From CAYUJH01 sp964394585 (GTDB taxonomy: Bacteria; Bacteroidota; Bacteroidia; Cytophagales; Flammeovirgaceae): a stretch of DNA of 24,221 nt. Both the position numbers and the translations under genes were made by a program. Of the stretch, positions 15,046-22,567 are shown piece after piece (the stretch's first letter is position 1; every line of letters begins with the position of its first letter). The stretch spans positions 1 through 24,221 of the forward strand of contig CAYMYI010000062.1 in NCBI GenBank assembly GCA_964394585.1, in the 5' to 3' direction. The notes beneath the pieces are model-generated. The model ran no database searches. It was not told where the DNA came from and saw nothing but the letters and a program-made list of their open reading frames with translations.

Positions 15046-16288
15046 TTCACTACTTACCCTGCTTTTCTTGTTCGCATTTCAACCAGTATTTGGTCAAGGA
15101 AGCAATTCGCCGTACACAATCTTAGGCTTGGGCAAGCCCCTACCTGTACAAAACATTCGCACCATGGGAATGGGAGGCGTGAGTACCAGTAATGGTAGCG
15201 GTTTATATAGCAATTTTGCCAATCCAGCGCTATTGCCCCACAACAAACTAACCATCTTTGAAGCCGCATATTTAGGCGAGTACAAACAACTGAGCGACCC
15301 CAACACGGTACAGAATGCCATAGGCGCTAATTTAGGCTATCTAACCATGGGTTTCCCTGTCAGTAACCGATGGACTATGGGCGTAGGGCTGCGGCCGCTT
15401 TCTACGGTAAACTATCGTGTGTCCAGTATAGAGCTTATCCCAAATACCCCTACGTTTGTAGAATATGAATTTGCTGGCGAAGGGGGTTTAGCACAAGTCT
15501 TTTTTTCGAATGGGTTTAATATTTGGCGAGGGTTCTCGTTGGGGTTAGAGCTTCAATATAACTTCGGCTCTATCAATTCAGACTCTAAATCGACGCTCGA
15601 CGATGGGCAAAACGAATATGTAGTAGGGATTTTTGAACGGGCAAACTATTCTAAACTTCATTGGAAAGGAGGGTTTGCCTACCTGTTCAACTTCAGCGAA
15701 AAACTTCTGATGAATATTGGAGCTACTTATCAGCCAAAGGCAGAATTCAATGCATCTTCACTGCTTTCGACTCAGCGCAGAACGTTAGACAACATTAAAT
15801 TACAAGTAGATACCTTAAATTATGTTACAGATCAGCAGATAACCTATCCTTCGGTATACAGTTTAGGGGTTAGTATAGAGAACACAGGTAGATTTACAGC
15901 AGGGGTTGATTACACTATGGAAAACTGGTCAGAATTTACGACTACCGATGGTACAACTCCCCTAGAAGATGCCTATAGAATTAATGTTGGGGTGGAATGG
16001 ACTCCCGACTACACTTCAGTAAACAACTATCTCAAACGAATTACTTTTAGGTTAGGAGCTCATTACGAACAAACACCTTGGGTGGTAGAAGGAATACAAC
16101 TTGAAGATCGCAGCATCACCTTTGGTTTTTCTTTGCCAGTGGTGCGCAGCTTCTCTAGCATTTCCACAGCCATTCAGTATGGTAGGCTTAGTAGCAGTGC
16201 CGATAACTTAATTTCTGAAGAATACTTTCGTTTTAACCTAGGTTTAACCATTAATGATCGATGGTTTATAAAAAGAAGAGTTAATTAA
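15029..16288 (+). CDS. Outer-membrane beta-barrel protein (FadL/PorV-like appearance)
   Basis: A 419-residue secreted protein with a signal peptide (MSVRFNSLLTLLFLFAF, cleavage probably after Gly at about residue 23-24). The rest has alternating, aromatic-ended strands typical of an outer-membrane barrel. The early motif RTMGMGGVSTSNGSGLYSN followed by FANPALL is characteristic of FadL/PorV-type transport or assembly barrels. The C-terminus lacks an obvious terminal Phe; it ends in a strand with RWFIKRRVN. ATG at 15029 is chosen because it opens the signal peptide directly; the ATG at 15011 adds six residues. The gene overlaps coaX by 17 nt and is followed 13 nt later by a secreted repeat protein, so it is part of one operon. 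Exact function unknown. Confidence 0.8.
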   Translation: MSVRFNSLLTLLFLFAFQPVFGQGSNSPYTILGLGKPLPVQNIRTMGMGGVSTSNGSGLYSNFANPALLPHNKLTIFEAAYLGEYKQLSDPNTVQNAIGANLGYLTMGFPVSNRWTMGVGLRPLSTVNYRVSSIELIPNTPTFVEYEFAGEGGLAQVFFSNGFNIWRGFSLGLELQYNFGSINSDSKSTLDDGQNEYVVGIFERANYSKLHWKGGFAYLFNFSEKLLMNIGATYQPKAEFNASSLLSTQRRTLDNIKLQVDTLNYVTDQQITYPSVYSLGVSIENTGRFTAGVDYTMENWSEFTTTDGTTPLEDAYRINVGVEWTPDYTSVNNYLKRITFRLGAHYEQTPWVVEGIQLEDRSITFGFSLPVVRSFSSISTAIQYGRLSSSADNLISEEYFRFNLGLTINDRWFIKRRVN

Positions 16289-16301
16289 AACAATCACAAT
16301 T

Positions 16302-17690
16302 ATGGAGAAAAAATTTTTGATTGCCCTACTATTTATTTTCGGAACGAACCTCTTGTTTGCACAAGATGACGATTCGGATGAAGAAGAAGATGAAACTACC
16401 GAAGCAGTAGCTAGTGCTGAAGGTGTTAATTGCGAAAACGGCTGGTGTTGGGGAGAAGACCCTGGTGTAACTAAAGAAAAATATGCATTGTACAACGATA
16501 ACTTTAAAATGAAAGATTACAATGCATCCCTTGCTCCTTTAGAATGGCTTCTTGAAAACACTCCTTACCTCAACAAATCGATTTATATCCGAGGTATTAA
16601 GGTCTACAAAAACCTGTTGAAAAAAGAAACCGACGATGCAAAGAAGATAGAGTATCAGGATAAAATCTTAAAGCTGCATGACGACCGCATTCGTTATTTC
16701 GGCGAAGAAGATAAAGTACTCGCCCTTAAAGGAGCTTATGCTTATTCTTACTTAAATAAGCGCGAAGAAAAAGATTATAAGCCTGAATTGTACGATTTGT
16801 ACAATCGGATTTTAGAACTGAATGGCAAAGAAACGTCTCGCTCAAACCTTACTTTTTTGATGGTAATTGCGGTAAATATGAAAGTATCAAAAGCCATCAC
16901 CGAAGAAGATTTGATGCAAAAGTACGATGAAATTTCGGAGGTACTTGACTACAACGTTGCCAACAGTACCGGAAGCAACAAAGCAAAGTGGGAAAAAACG
17001 CAAGATGCCATCAATGGATATTTTGCGAAGGGTGTAAACATCGATTGCGATTTTGTACGAGAAAAAATGGGAGATGACATCCGCACCAAGACCGACGATG
17101 TTAAATTGATGAAACGAGCGATTAAGTACATGCTTACGGCTAAATGTACTGACGATGAACTGTTTGTAATTGCAGCGCGGAATCTTGTGAATTATGAGCC
17201 TGATTTGGGATTGGTGAAAATCATTTCTAACGACTTTTTGAAGAAAGAAGAGTACGATTCAGCCATTGTTTGGAAAGAAAAAGCAATTGAAATTGCCTCG
17301 GAAGATCCTGCTGCTATGGCAGAGCTTACGCTAGATATTGCAAAAATCGAAAGCAAATTGGGTAAGAAAACCGCAGCGCGTTCTCGTGCCCTTAAAGCTA
17401 TTGAGCACGATAATGCGGTAAGTGGCGAAGCCTATTCGATGATTGGTAACTTATACATGTCGAGTGGGAAAGATTGCTTCGATGCAAACCCTGTGAAATC
17501 GAGAGCATGTTACCTAGCAGCTTACGATATGTATGCGAAAGCAGGCGATGCAGGTGGTATGTCGCGGGCAAAAGCGCAGTTCCCTTCTATTACTGATATT
17601 TTCTCACTCGGTATGCAGGAAGGAGATGCCATCGAAATAGGCTGTTGGATTGGCGGTTCTACTACATTGCGCAAGCGTCCATCTGAATAA
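16302..17690 (+). CDS. Secreted TPR-like repeat protein
   Basis: A 462-residue protein with a signal peptide (MEKKFLIALLFIFGTNLLFAQ, cleaved near residue 20) followed by a very acidic stretch (DDDSDEEEDE) and a Cys-Trp patch (CENGWCWGEDPG). The main body is a series of helical pairs with the spacing of degenerate tetratricopeptide repeats, clearest at about 320-430 (EYDSAIVWKEKAIEIASEDP, AYSMIGNLYMSSGKD). The C-terminus ends in a compact GCWIGGSTTLRKR segment, which I recall as conserved in the Bacteroidota family found before lptC. It probably acts as a periplasmic or surface scaffold. The gene follows the barrel gene at 13 nt. Two hairpins separate it from lptC. Specific function unknown. 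Confidence 0.75.
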   Translation: MEKKFLIALLFIFGTNLLFAQDDDSDEEEDETTEAVASAEGVNCENGWCWGEDPGVTKEKYALYNDNFKMKDYNASLAPLEWLLENTPYLNKSIYIRGIKVYKNLLKKETDDAKKIEYQDKILKLHDDRIRYFGEEDKVLALKGAYAYSYLNKREEKDYKPELYDLYNRILELNGKETSRSNLTFLMVIAVNMKVSKAITEEDLMQKYDEISEVLDYNVANSTGSNKAKWEKTQDAINGYFAKGVNIDCDFVREKMGDDIRTKTDDVKLMKRAIKYMLTAKCTDDELFVIAARNLVNYEPDLGLVKIISNDFLKKEEYDSAIVWKEKAIEIASEDPAAMAELTLDIAKIESKLGKKTAARSRALKAIEHDNAVSGEAYSMIGNLYMSSGKDCFDANPVKSRACYLAAYDMYAKAGDAGGMSRAKAQFPSITDIFSLGMQEGDAIEIGCWIGGSTTLRKRPSE

Positions 17691-17700
17691 TTTTTAAAAG

Positions 17701-17744
17701 AATCTGTTTTTCCTGAAAATAGATTAATTCTTTAAAAACAGATT
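17701..17744 (+). repeat. Perfect 11-bp inverted repeat after the TPR-like gene
   Basis: AATCTGTTTTT (17701-17711) and AAAAACAGATT (17734-17744) are exact complements with a 22-nt loop. It starts 10 nt after the stop codon and is followed 12 nt later by the stronger terminator hairpin. The pair may act as a tandem terminator or an attenuator. No long U-tract follows this first hairpin. Confidence 0.5.
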
Positions 17745-17756
17745 GTTATTTGTGAG

Positions 17757-17807
17757 AAGAAAGCGTTTATTCCGCCGATTTTTAGGGCGATAAACGCTTT
17801 CTTTTTT
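17757..17807 (+). terminator. Strong intrinsic terminator directly before lptC
   Basis: AAGAAAGCGTTTAT (17757-17770) pairs with ATAAACGCTTTCTT (17790-17803). Within this the CGCC/GGCG helix continues the stem, with a small bulge, and the T-run reaches 17807. It is one of the most stable hairpins in the window. It ends 27 nt before the lptC start, so lptC must be transcribed by read-through or from a very short leader. Confidence 0.85.
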
Positions 17808-17834
17808 ACTTCAGCATTTAAAATAAGTTTAATT

Positions 17835-18389
17835 ATGCGAGTTAAAAACGTTCTGGTAGCAGCGCTGCTGAGCAGTGGATTGCTTGCCTCTTGTACTGAA
17901 AAAGTAGAAGTAGCCAATTTTGAAGACGCAGAAAAAATTCTGAATAACGAACAACCCATGTATACATTTCAGGATATTTCTACGCTATACACCGAGGAAA
18001 CCAAAAAAGTGATGAAAATTGATGCTCCTTTACAGCTTCGATATGAAAATGGCAACGAGCGGTTCCCCAATGGGATAGAGTTGGAACGCTATAACCCTGA
18101 ACAAGCCGTAATGACTACCTTAGTAGCCGACAGCGGGTTTTATAATTACGAAGAAGATGTTTACAAAGTAATGGGCAATGTGGTAGTCGTAAACCTTGAA
18201 AAAAAGCAAACGTTAGAAACCGATGAGTTGAATTGGGATCGGAAAGCGCAACAAATTCATACGGATCGCCCGGTGAAAATTACCGATGAGTATCAAATCA
18301 TCGAAGGAAAGGGCATGCGTGCCAACCAAGATTTTAGCGAATATACCTTGAATGAAGTAACCGGCTCTGTAGCCTTAGACCGTAACTAA
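17835..18389 (+). CDS. lptC: LPS export protein LptC
   Basis: LptC is a bitopic or lipidated protein that links the LptB2FG ABC transporter in the inner membrane to LptA in the periplasm during lipopolysaccharide export. The 184-residue product has a lipoprotein signal peptide with Cys20 in LLASC, so lipidation is expected, as is common for Bacteroidota LptC. The remaining region has the beta-jellyroll pattern of the OstA-like fold, for example LVADSGFYNYEEDVYKVMGN and then TDELNWDRKAQQIHTDRPVK. It is followed after 5 nt by a small membrane protein. It lies behind a strong terminator, unusual inside an otherwise compact cluster. Confidence 0.85.
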   Translation: MRVKNVLVAALLSSGLLASCTEKVEVANFEDAEKILNNEQPMYTFQDISTLYTEETKKVMKIDAPLQLRYENGNERFPNGIELERYNPEQAVMTTLVADSGFYNYEEDVYKVMGNVVVVNLEKKQTLETDELNWDRKAQQIHTDRPVKITDEYQIIEGKGMRANQDFSEYTLNEVTGSVALDRN

Positions 18390-18394
18390 ACCCC

Positions 18395-18613
18395 ATGAAT
18401 TTAAATACCGTTCTCGTAGCTCTTAGTGTGGTAATGCTGATTATAGGCATTCATCAATCGTTGTTATACGGTTTTTTCGAAAGCTATTGGCTGTTCATGG
18501 GATCGGGGTTGTTTTTCTTGTGGTATCAGTTTCGCAAAAACAGGCTCGAACATCTGAAGGGAAATACTCCTCCGTCAAAAACAAAAAAGAAGAAAAAAAC
18601 GAAAAAGCGATAG
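18395..18613 (+). CDS. Small two-helix membrane protein
   Basis: A 72-residue protein with two hydrophobic helices (about 3-21 and 28-44) joined by a short aromatic loop, ending in a Lys-rich tail (KTKKKKKTKKR). The basic tail predicts a cytoplasmic C-terminus by the positive-inside rule. It starts 5 nt after the lptC stop, so it belongs to the same transcript. Small proteins like this follow lptC in several Bacteroidota, but no function is known. It could help LptC insertion or be a regulatory peptide; there is no evidence for either. Confidence 0.72.
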   Translation: MNLNTVLVALSVVMLIIGIHQSLLYGFFESYWLFMGSGLFFLWYQFRKNRLEHLKGNTPPSKTKKKKKTKKR

Positions 18614-18655
18614 TCTATTTAGGCATCTACTCGCTTACTTTTTAAAATTAATAAC

Positions 18656-20818
18656 ATGAAAAAACATCCTAAGAAAAAACACACACATAAAGAAAAGAAT
18701 AATGCGCATGGCAAGGGGCTGATTACGCCCAATGGAGTCATTCAATTTTTAGATAATAAACCGCAGCAGCGCTACTCGGTGAACCAAATTGCCAATTATC
18801 TCAAAATTTCGGGGAGTATCCCTAAGCGCGATTTGAAATTGATTTTAGAAGCTTTGGCGGGGCAAGGAATCATCCGGCAAATTTCTACGAAATATTACCA
18901 ATCGATGAAAACGCTCACATTCCTTACCGGAACGGTGGATCACGTAAACCCTAATTTCGGGTACATTAGTTCTGATGAGCTGGAAGACGACGTGTGGGTG
19001 AGTACTCAAAACCTGAAAGGTGCTATCCATGGCGATGTTGTAGAGTTTTCGGTATATGAAAGCGAGAAAAAAAAGCGACAAGAAGCGGAGGTAAAGCGCA
19101 TTTTGGAACGAAAAAACCAGCAAATGGTGGGGCGTATCGAGCTTTCTACACGGTACGCATTTTTTGTTCCGAATAACCGAAAAATTTACACAGATATTTT
19201 TATTGGTAAAGCCGATACACTTGGAGCTTCGCATGGCGACCGCGTAATTGTAGAAGTAGACGATTGGTCGACCCACAATGGTAGCCCGGAAGGTAAAGTA
19301 GTGAAGGTATTAGGAAAGGCAGGTGAACACGATGCGGAAATTCATGCAATCATGTTTGAGTATGGACTTCCTTTTGAGTTTCCCGAAGAAGTAGAAAAAG
19401 CAGCGAATGCAATCCCCGACCGGATTTCTGAAAAAGAAATTGCAGCACGCCGCGATATGCGCGAGATTACCACCTTCACGATTGACCCTGAAACGGCTAA
19501 AGATTTCGACGATGCACTATCGATTCGGAAAATGGAGAATGGATACTGGGAAATTGGGATACACATCGCCGATGTAACGCATTACGTAAAGCCCAATACT
19601 ATTCTTGAAGAGGAAGCTTTTGCGCGGGCAACTTCCGTTTATTTAGTGGATCGTACGGTGCCGATGCTACCCGAAAAACTGTCCAATAATTTGTGTTCGC
19701 TTCGGCCACACGAAGATAAATTGTGCTTTTCTGCCATCTTTGAGTTAGACGACTCGGCGCATGTCCATAAAAAGTGGTTCGGCAGAACAATCATTCATTC
19801 AGATCGCCGGTTTACCTATGAAGAAGCCCAAGAAGCTATTGAAACCCAGCAAGGAGATTTTGCCACAGAAATCAATGAGTTAAACCGGTTAGCTTTGAAG
19901 CTACAAGAGCAGCGGTTCCAAAATGGAGCAATTTCGTTTGAATCCGTAGAATTCTATTTTGATTTAGAAGAAGATGGTACGCCTTTAGGCATGAAGCCGA
20001 AAGTGCGTAAAGAAGCTCATAAATTAATTGAAGAGTTTATGTTATTGGCGAACCGCGAAGTCGCCACTTTTGTATACAACCAACGAAAAAATAAAGAAAC
20101 CCCACCGCCTACCATGGTGTACCGTACGCACGATACGCCCGACCCCGCCAAACTGGAAACCTTTGCCCAATTTGCTAAACGGCTAGGCTACGAGGTCTCC
20201 ACTAATCCTAGCCAAGTAGCGGCTTCGCTGAATGCCCTAAACGCTGCAGTGGAGGGCAAGCCTGAGCAGAATTTACTAGAGAGCCAGGCGATACGGACGA
20301 TGGCAAAGGCAAAATACACTACCGAGCCTTTGGGGCACTATGGCTTAGCCTTTGCGCATTATACGCATTTTACTTCGCCAATTCGCAGATATCCCGATAT
20401 GATGGCTCACCGGTTATTGCAACACTACCTCGACGGAGGAAGTAGCCCCGAGCGCGCCGAATTTGAAGATAAATGCAAGCATTCTTCAGAAATGGAGCGC
20501 CGTGCAGTGGAGGCAGAACGTGCTTCGATACGCTACAAACAGGTAGAGTTTATGCAAAAGTATCTGGGCGACGAAATGGATGGGTTTGTGTCGGGTACTA
20601 CCGAGTGGGGAATGTATGTAGAAATTGAAGAAACCCGCTGCGAGGGTATGATTCGTTTGGCGACAATCCCGGGCGATTATTATTATTTTGATGAGGAAAA
20701 TTTACAAATTGTGGGCAGACGCTCCGGTATTACCTATACGTTAGGAGACCATGTACGGGTGACAATAGCCTCAACTAATCTCGATAAACGAACCATCGAC
20801 TTGTTGCTTGTTTTGTAA
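18656..20818 (+). CDS. rnr: Ribonuclease R
   Basis: RNase R is a processive 3'-5' exoribonuclease that degrades structured RNA, rRNA fragments and tmRNA-linked messages in the cytoplasm. The 720-residue protein starts with a Lys/His-rich tail, then a winged helix (about 25-80), two cold-shock domains (about 85-220) and the RNB catalytic domain. The metal-binding Asp277, Asp283, Asp285 and Asp286 lie in DPETAKDFDDA. It ends with an S1 domain (about 640-720). All domains and key residues are present, length typical. The gene starts 42 nt after the small membrane gene and is followed 11 nt later by a PyrR-like gene. RNase Y at the left end of the window is unlinked; together they cover both endo- and exonucleolytic decay. 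Confidence 0.96.
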   Translation: MKKHPKKKHTHKEKNNAHGKGLITPNGVIQFLDNKPQQRYSVNQIANYLKISGSIPKRDLKLILEALAGQGIIRQISTKYYQSMKTLTFLTGTVDHVNPNFGYISSDELEDDVWVSTQNLKGAIHGDVVEFSVYESEKKKRQEAEVKRILERKNQQMVGRIELSTRYAFFVPNNRKIYTDIFIGKADTLGASHGDRVIVEVDDWSTHNGSPEGKVVKVLGKAGEHDAEIHAIMFEYGLPFEFPEEVEKAANAIPDRISEKEIAARRDMREITTFTIDPETAKDFDDALSIRKMENGYWEIGIHIADVTHYVKPNTILEEEAFARATSVYLVDRTVPMLPEKLSNNLCSLRPHEDKLCFSAIFELDDSAHVHKKWFGRTIIHSDRRFTYEEAQEAIETQQGDFATEINELNRLALKLQEQRFQNGAISFESVEFYFDLEEDGTPLGMKPKVRKEAHKLIEEFMLLANREVATFVYNQRKNKETPPPTMVYRTHDTPDPAKLETFAQFAKRLGYEVSTNPSQVAASLNALNAAVEGKPEQNLLESQAIRTMAKAKYTTEPLGHYGLAFAHYTHFTSPIRRYPDMMAHRLLQHYLDGGSSPERAEFEDKCKHSSEMERRAVEAERASIRYKQVEFMQKYLGDEMDGFVSGTTEWGMYVEIEETRCEGMIRLATIPGDYYYFDEENLQIVGRRSGITYTLGDHVRVTIASTNLDKRTIDLLLVL

Positions 20819-20829
20819 TCTGATGACTT

Positions 20830-21342
20830 ATGCAGCCTCAAGAAAAGCCCATCATATTAGACCATGTAGCGATTAAGCGGAAGATTCGGCGCATTGCATT
20901 TGAAATTTATGAGCACAATTTCGCTGAGAAAGAAATTGTAATTGCCGGTATTAAAGATACAGGCTTTACCCTTGCAAACCTTATTGCCGCTCAAGTGCGC
21001 GAAGTTTCTCCTTTATCGTGTATGGTTGGGAGTATTACCCTCGATAAAAGCGCTACGCTTCAGTCGGAGGTTATCCTTAGCCTCTCCGAAGCAGAATTAT
21101 CGGAAAAAACGGTAGTAATTGTCGATGACGTACTCAATACTGGTAAAACTTTGGTGCACAGCCTCAAACCGTTTTTAAAAATACATTTGCATAAGCTTCA
21201 AGTTGCCGTATTGGTCAATCGGGGGCATCGTTCGTTCCCTGTTTCGCCCGATTTCGTAGGCTATGAACTTTCCACTACGGTCAGCCAACATATCGAGGTC
21301 GATTTGCAAAACCAAGAAGCTATGGCAGTGTATCTTTATTGA
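20830..21342 (+). CDS. PyrR-like phosphoribosyltransferase-fold protein
   Basis: A 170-residue type I phosphoribosyltransferase. The PRPP loop VVIVDDVLNTGKTLV is at 95-109, with the acidic pair Asp99-Asp100. The N-terminal half resembles PyrR (RKIRRIAFEIYEHN, then VIAGIKDTGFTLANLI). PyrR proteins either bind pyr mRNA or have weak uracil phosphoribosyltransferase activity. Here no pyr gene is adjacent, so the natural substrate or regulatory target is open. The ATG at 20830 follows the rnr stop by 11 nt. Its end overlaps the convergent leuB stop by 7 nt. Catalytic function is likely but the substrate is not shown. Confidence 0.85.
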   Translation: MQPQEKPIILDHVAIKRKIRRIAFEIYEHNFAEKEIVIAGIKDTGFTLANLIAAQVREVSPLSCMVGSITLDKSATLQSEVILSLSEAELSEKTVVIVDDVLNTGKTLVHSLKPFLKIHLHKLQVAVLVNRGHRSFPVSPDFVGYELSTTVSQHIEVDLQNQEAMAVYLY

Positions 21343-22415
21343 AGAAAGCGCACCAACAACTCTCCGGTTTTTGCCGTGCCAATCACTTTTTCGGCAGGTG
21401 TAGTCGGCTCTTTTAAATCTATCGTTCGGTAGCCTTTGGCAAGCAGCTGTTCTACAGCTTTGGTGATGGCTTCGCCTTCTGCTTTAAACCCAAATGCTAG
21501 CTCCATCATCAACGCTACGGATAGTACCGATGCCATAGGGTTGGCAATCCCTTTTCCGGCGATGTCGGGGGCAGAACCATGGATGGGCTCGTAAAGCCCA
21601 ACGGTATTTCCCACAGAAGCCGACGGGAGCATGCCCATAGAACCGGCAATTTGGGAAGCTTCATCGGTGAGAATATCACCAAACATATTACCGGTTAAGA
21701 TGACGTCGAACTGGCGAGGATCGCGAATTAGCTGCATAGAGGCATTGTCGACAAACATGTGCGTAACTTCTACTTCGGGGTATTGAGGGGCAAGGCTTTG
21801 CACTACTTCGCGCCACAATCGCGAGCTTTCTAACACGTTAGCTTTGTCTACAGAACAAACTTTTTTACGGCGCATGAGCGCCGCGTCAAACGCTTGACGA
21901 GCGATGCGCTCTACTTCCATTTTGGTGTAGCGCATGGTATCAATCGCTGCATTTCCATCGTCTTGCCGTTCGCGTGGGGTTCCAAAATAGATGCCGCTCG
22001 TAAGTTCTCGGAAAAATAAAATATCAGATCCTTGGAGTACTTCTTCTTTTAAACTCGATGCATGGATAAGTTGATCAAATAGTTTAATGGGACGAATATT
22101 GGCATACAAGCCTAATTCTTTCCGAATTTTGAGCAGCCCTTGTTCGGGGCGTACTGATAAGGAAGGGTCGTTATCGTACCGAGGGTCGCCAACTGCTCCG
22201 AGCAAAATCGCATCGGCTTGGCGGCATTTTTCAAGGGTTTCATCGGGTAGGGGAGTTCCAGTAGCTTCAATAGCAGCATGCCCAATCAGCCCTTCTTCAA
22301 ACTGAAACGTATGCCTGAATTTTTCGCCAATGGCTTCCATTACTAACCGGCTGATTGCGGTTACTTCCCTACCAATGCCATCCCCTGGTAAAATCACAAT
22401 GTGTTTGTTTGCCAT
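21336..22415 (-). CDS. leuB: 3-isopropylmalate dehydrogenase
   Basis: LeuB oxidises and decarboxylates 3-isopropylmalate to 2-ketoisocaproate, using NAD, in leucine biosynthesis. The 359-residue protein shows all motifs: PGDGIG (10-15), LLGAVGDPRYD, RPEQGLLKIR, RELTSGIYFG (Tyr143), Lys191 in VDKANVL, VDNASMQL (Asp223), MFGDILTDEASQIAG (Asp247, Asp251) and the NAD-binding EPIHGSAPDIAG. Length is normal. It stands alone, without leuA or leuCD near it in this window. Its stop overlaps the PyrR-like gene by 7 nt on the opposite strand. It must have its own promoter within 22416-22488, just after the terminator of the T9SS gene upstream. Confidence 0.96.
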   Translation of the reverse strand: MANKHIVILPGDGIGREVTAISRLVMEAIGEKFRHTFQFEEGLIGHAAIEATGTPLPDETLEKCRQADAILLGAVGDPRYDNDPSLSVRPEQGLLKIRKELGLYANIRPIKLFDQLIHASSLKEEVLQGSDILFFRELTSGIYFGTPRERQDDGNAAIDTMRYTKMEVERIARQAFDAALMRRKKVCSVDKANVLESSRLWREVVQSLAPQYPEVEVTHMFVDNASMQLIRDPRQFDVILTGNMFGDILTDEASQIAGSMGMLPSASVGNTVGLYEPIHGSAPDIAGKGIANPMASVLSVALMMELAFGFKAEGEAITKAVEQLLAKGYRTIDLKEPTTPAEKVIGTAKTGELLVRFLQ

Positions 22416-22488
22416 AGTTTTAATGCTAAAGTGGAATGTGAATTTAGGGAAAAATGATACGTAGATACAACCTTAGGCGCGTTCTCAT

Positions 22489-22543
22489 AAAAAAACTGTC
22501 CTTAAGGTAAAATCCTCTGTTGAGGTTTCCACTTTAAGGACAG
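22489..22543 (-). terminator. Intrinsic terminator after the T9SS protein gene
   Basis: CTGTCCTTAAGGT (22496-22508) pairs with ACTTTAAGGACAG (22531-22543) at 12 positions plus one G-U. An inner CCTC/GAGG hairpin sits between them. In the minus direction seven T follow (22495-22489). It ends the transcript of the secreted T9SS protein and insulates leuB. Confidence 0.85.
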
Positions 22544-22567
22544 CTTCAGGCGAAGGTATTTTCGGTA

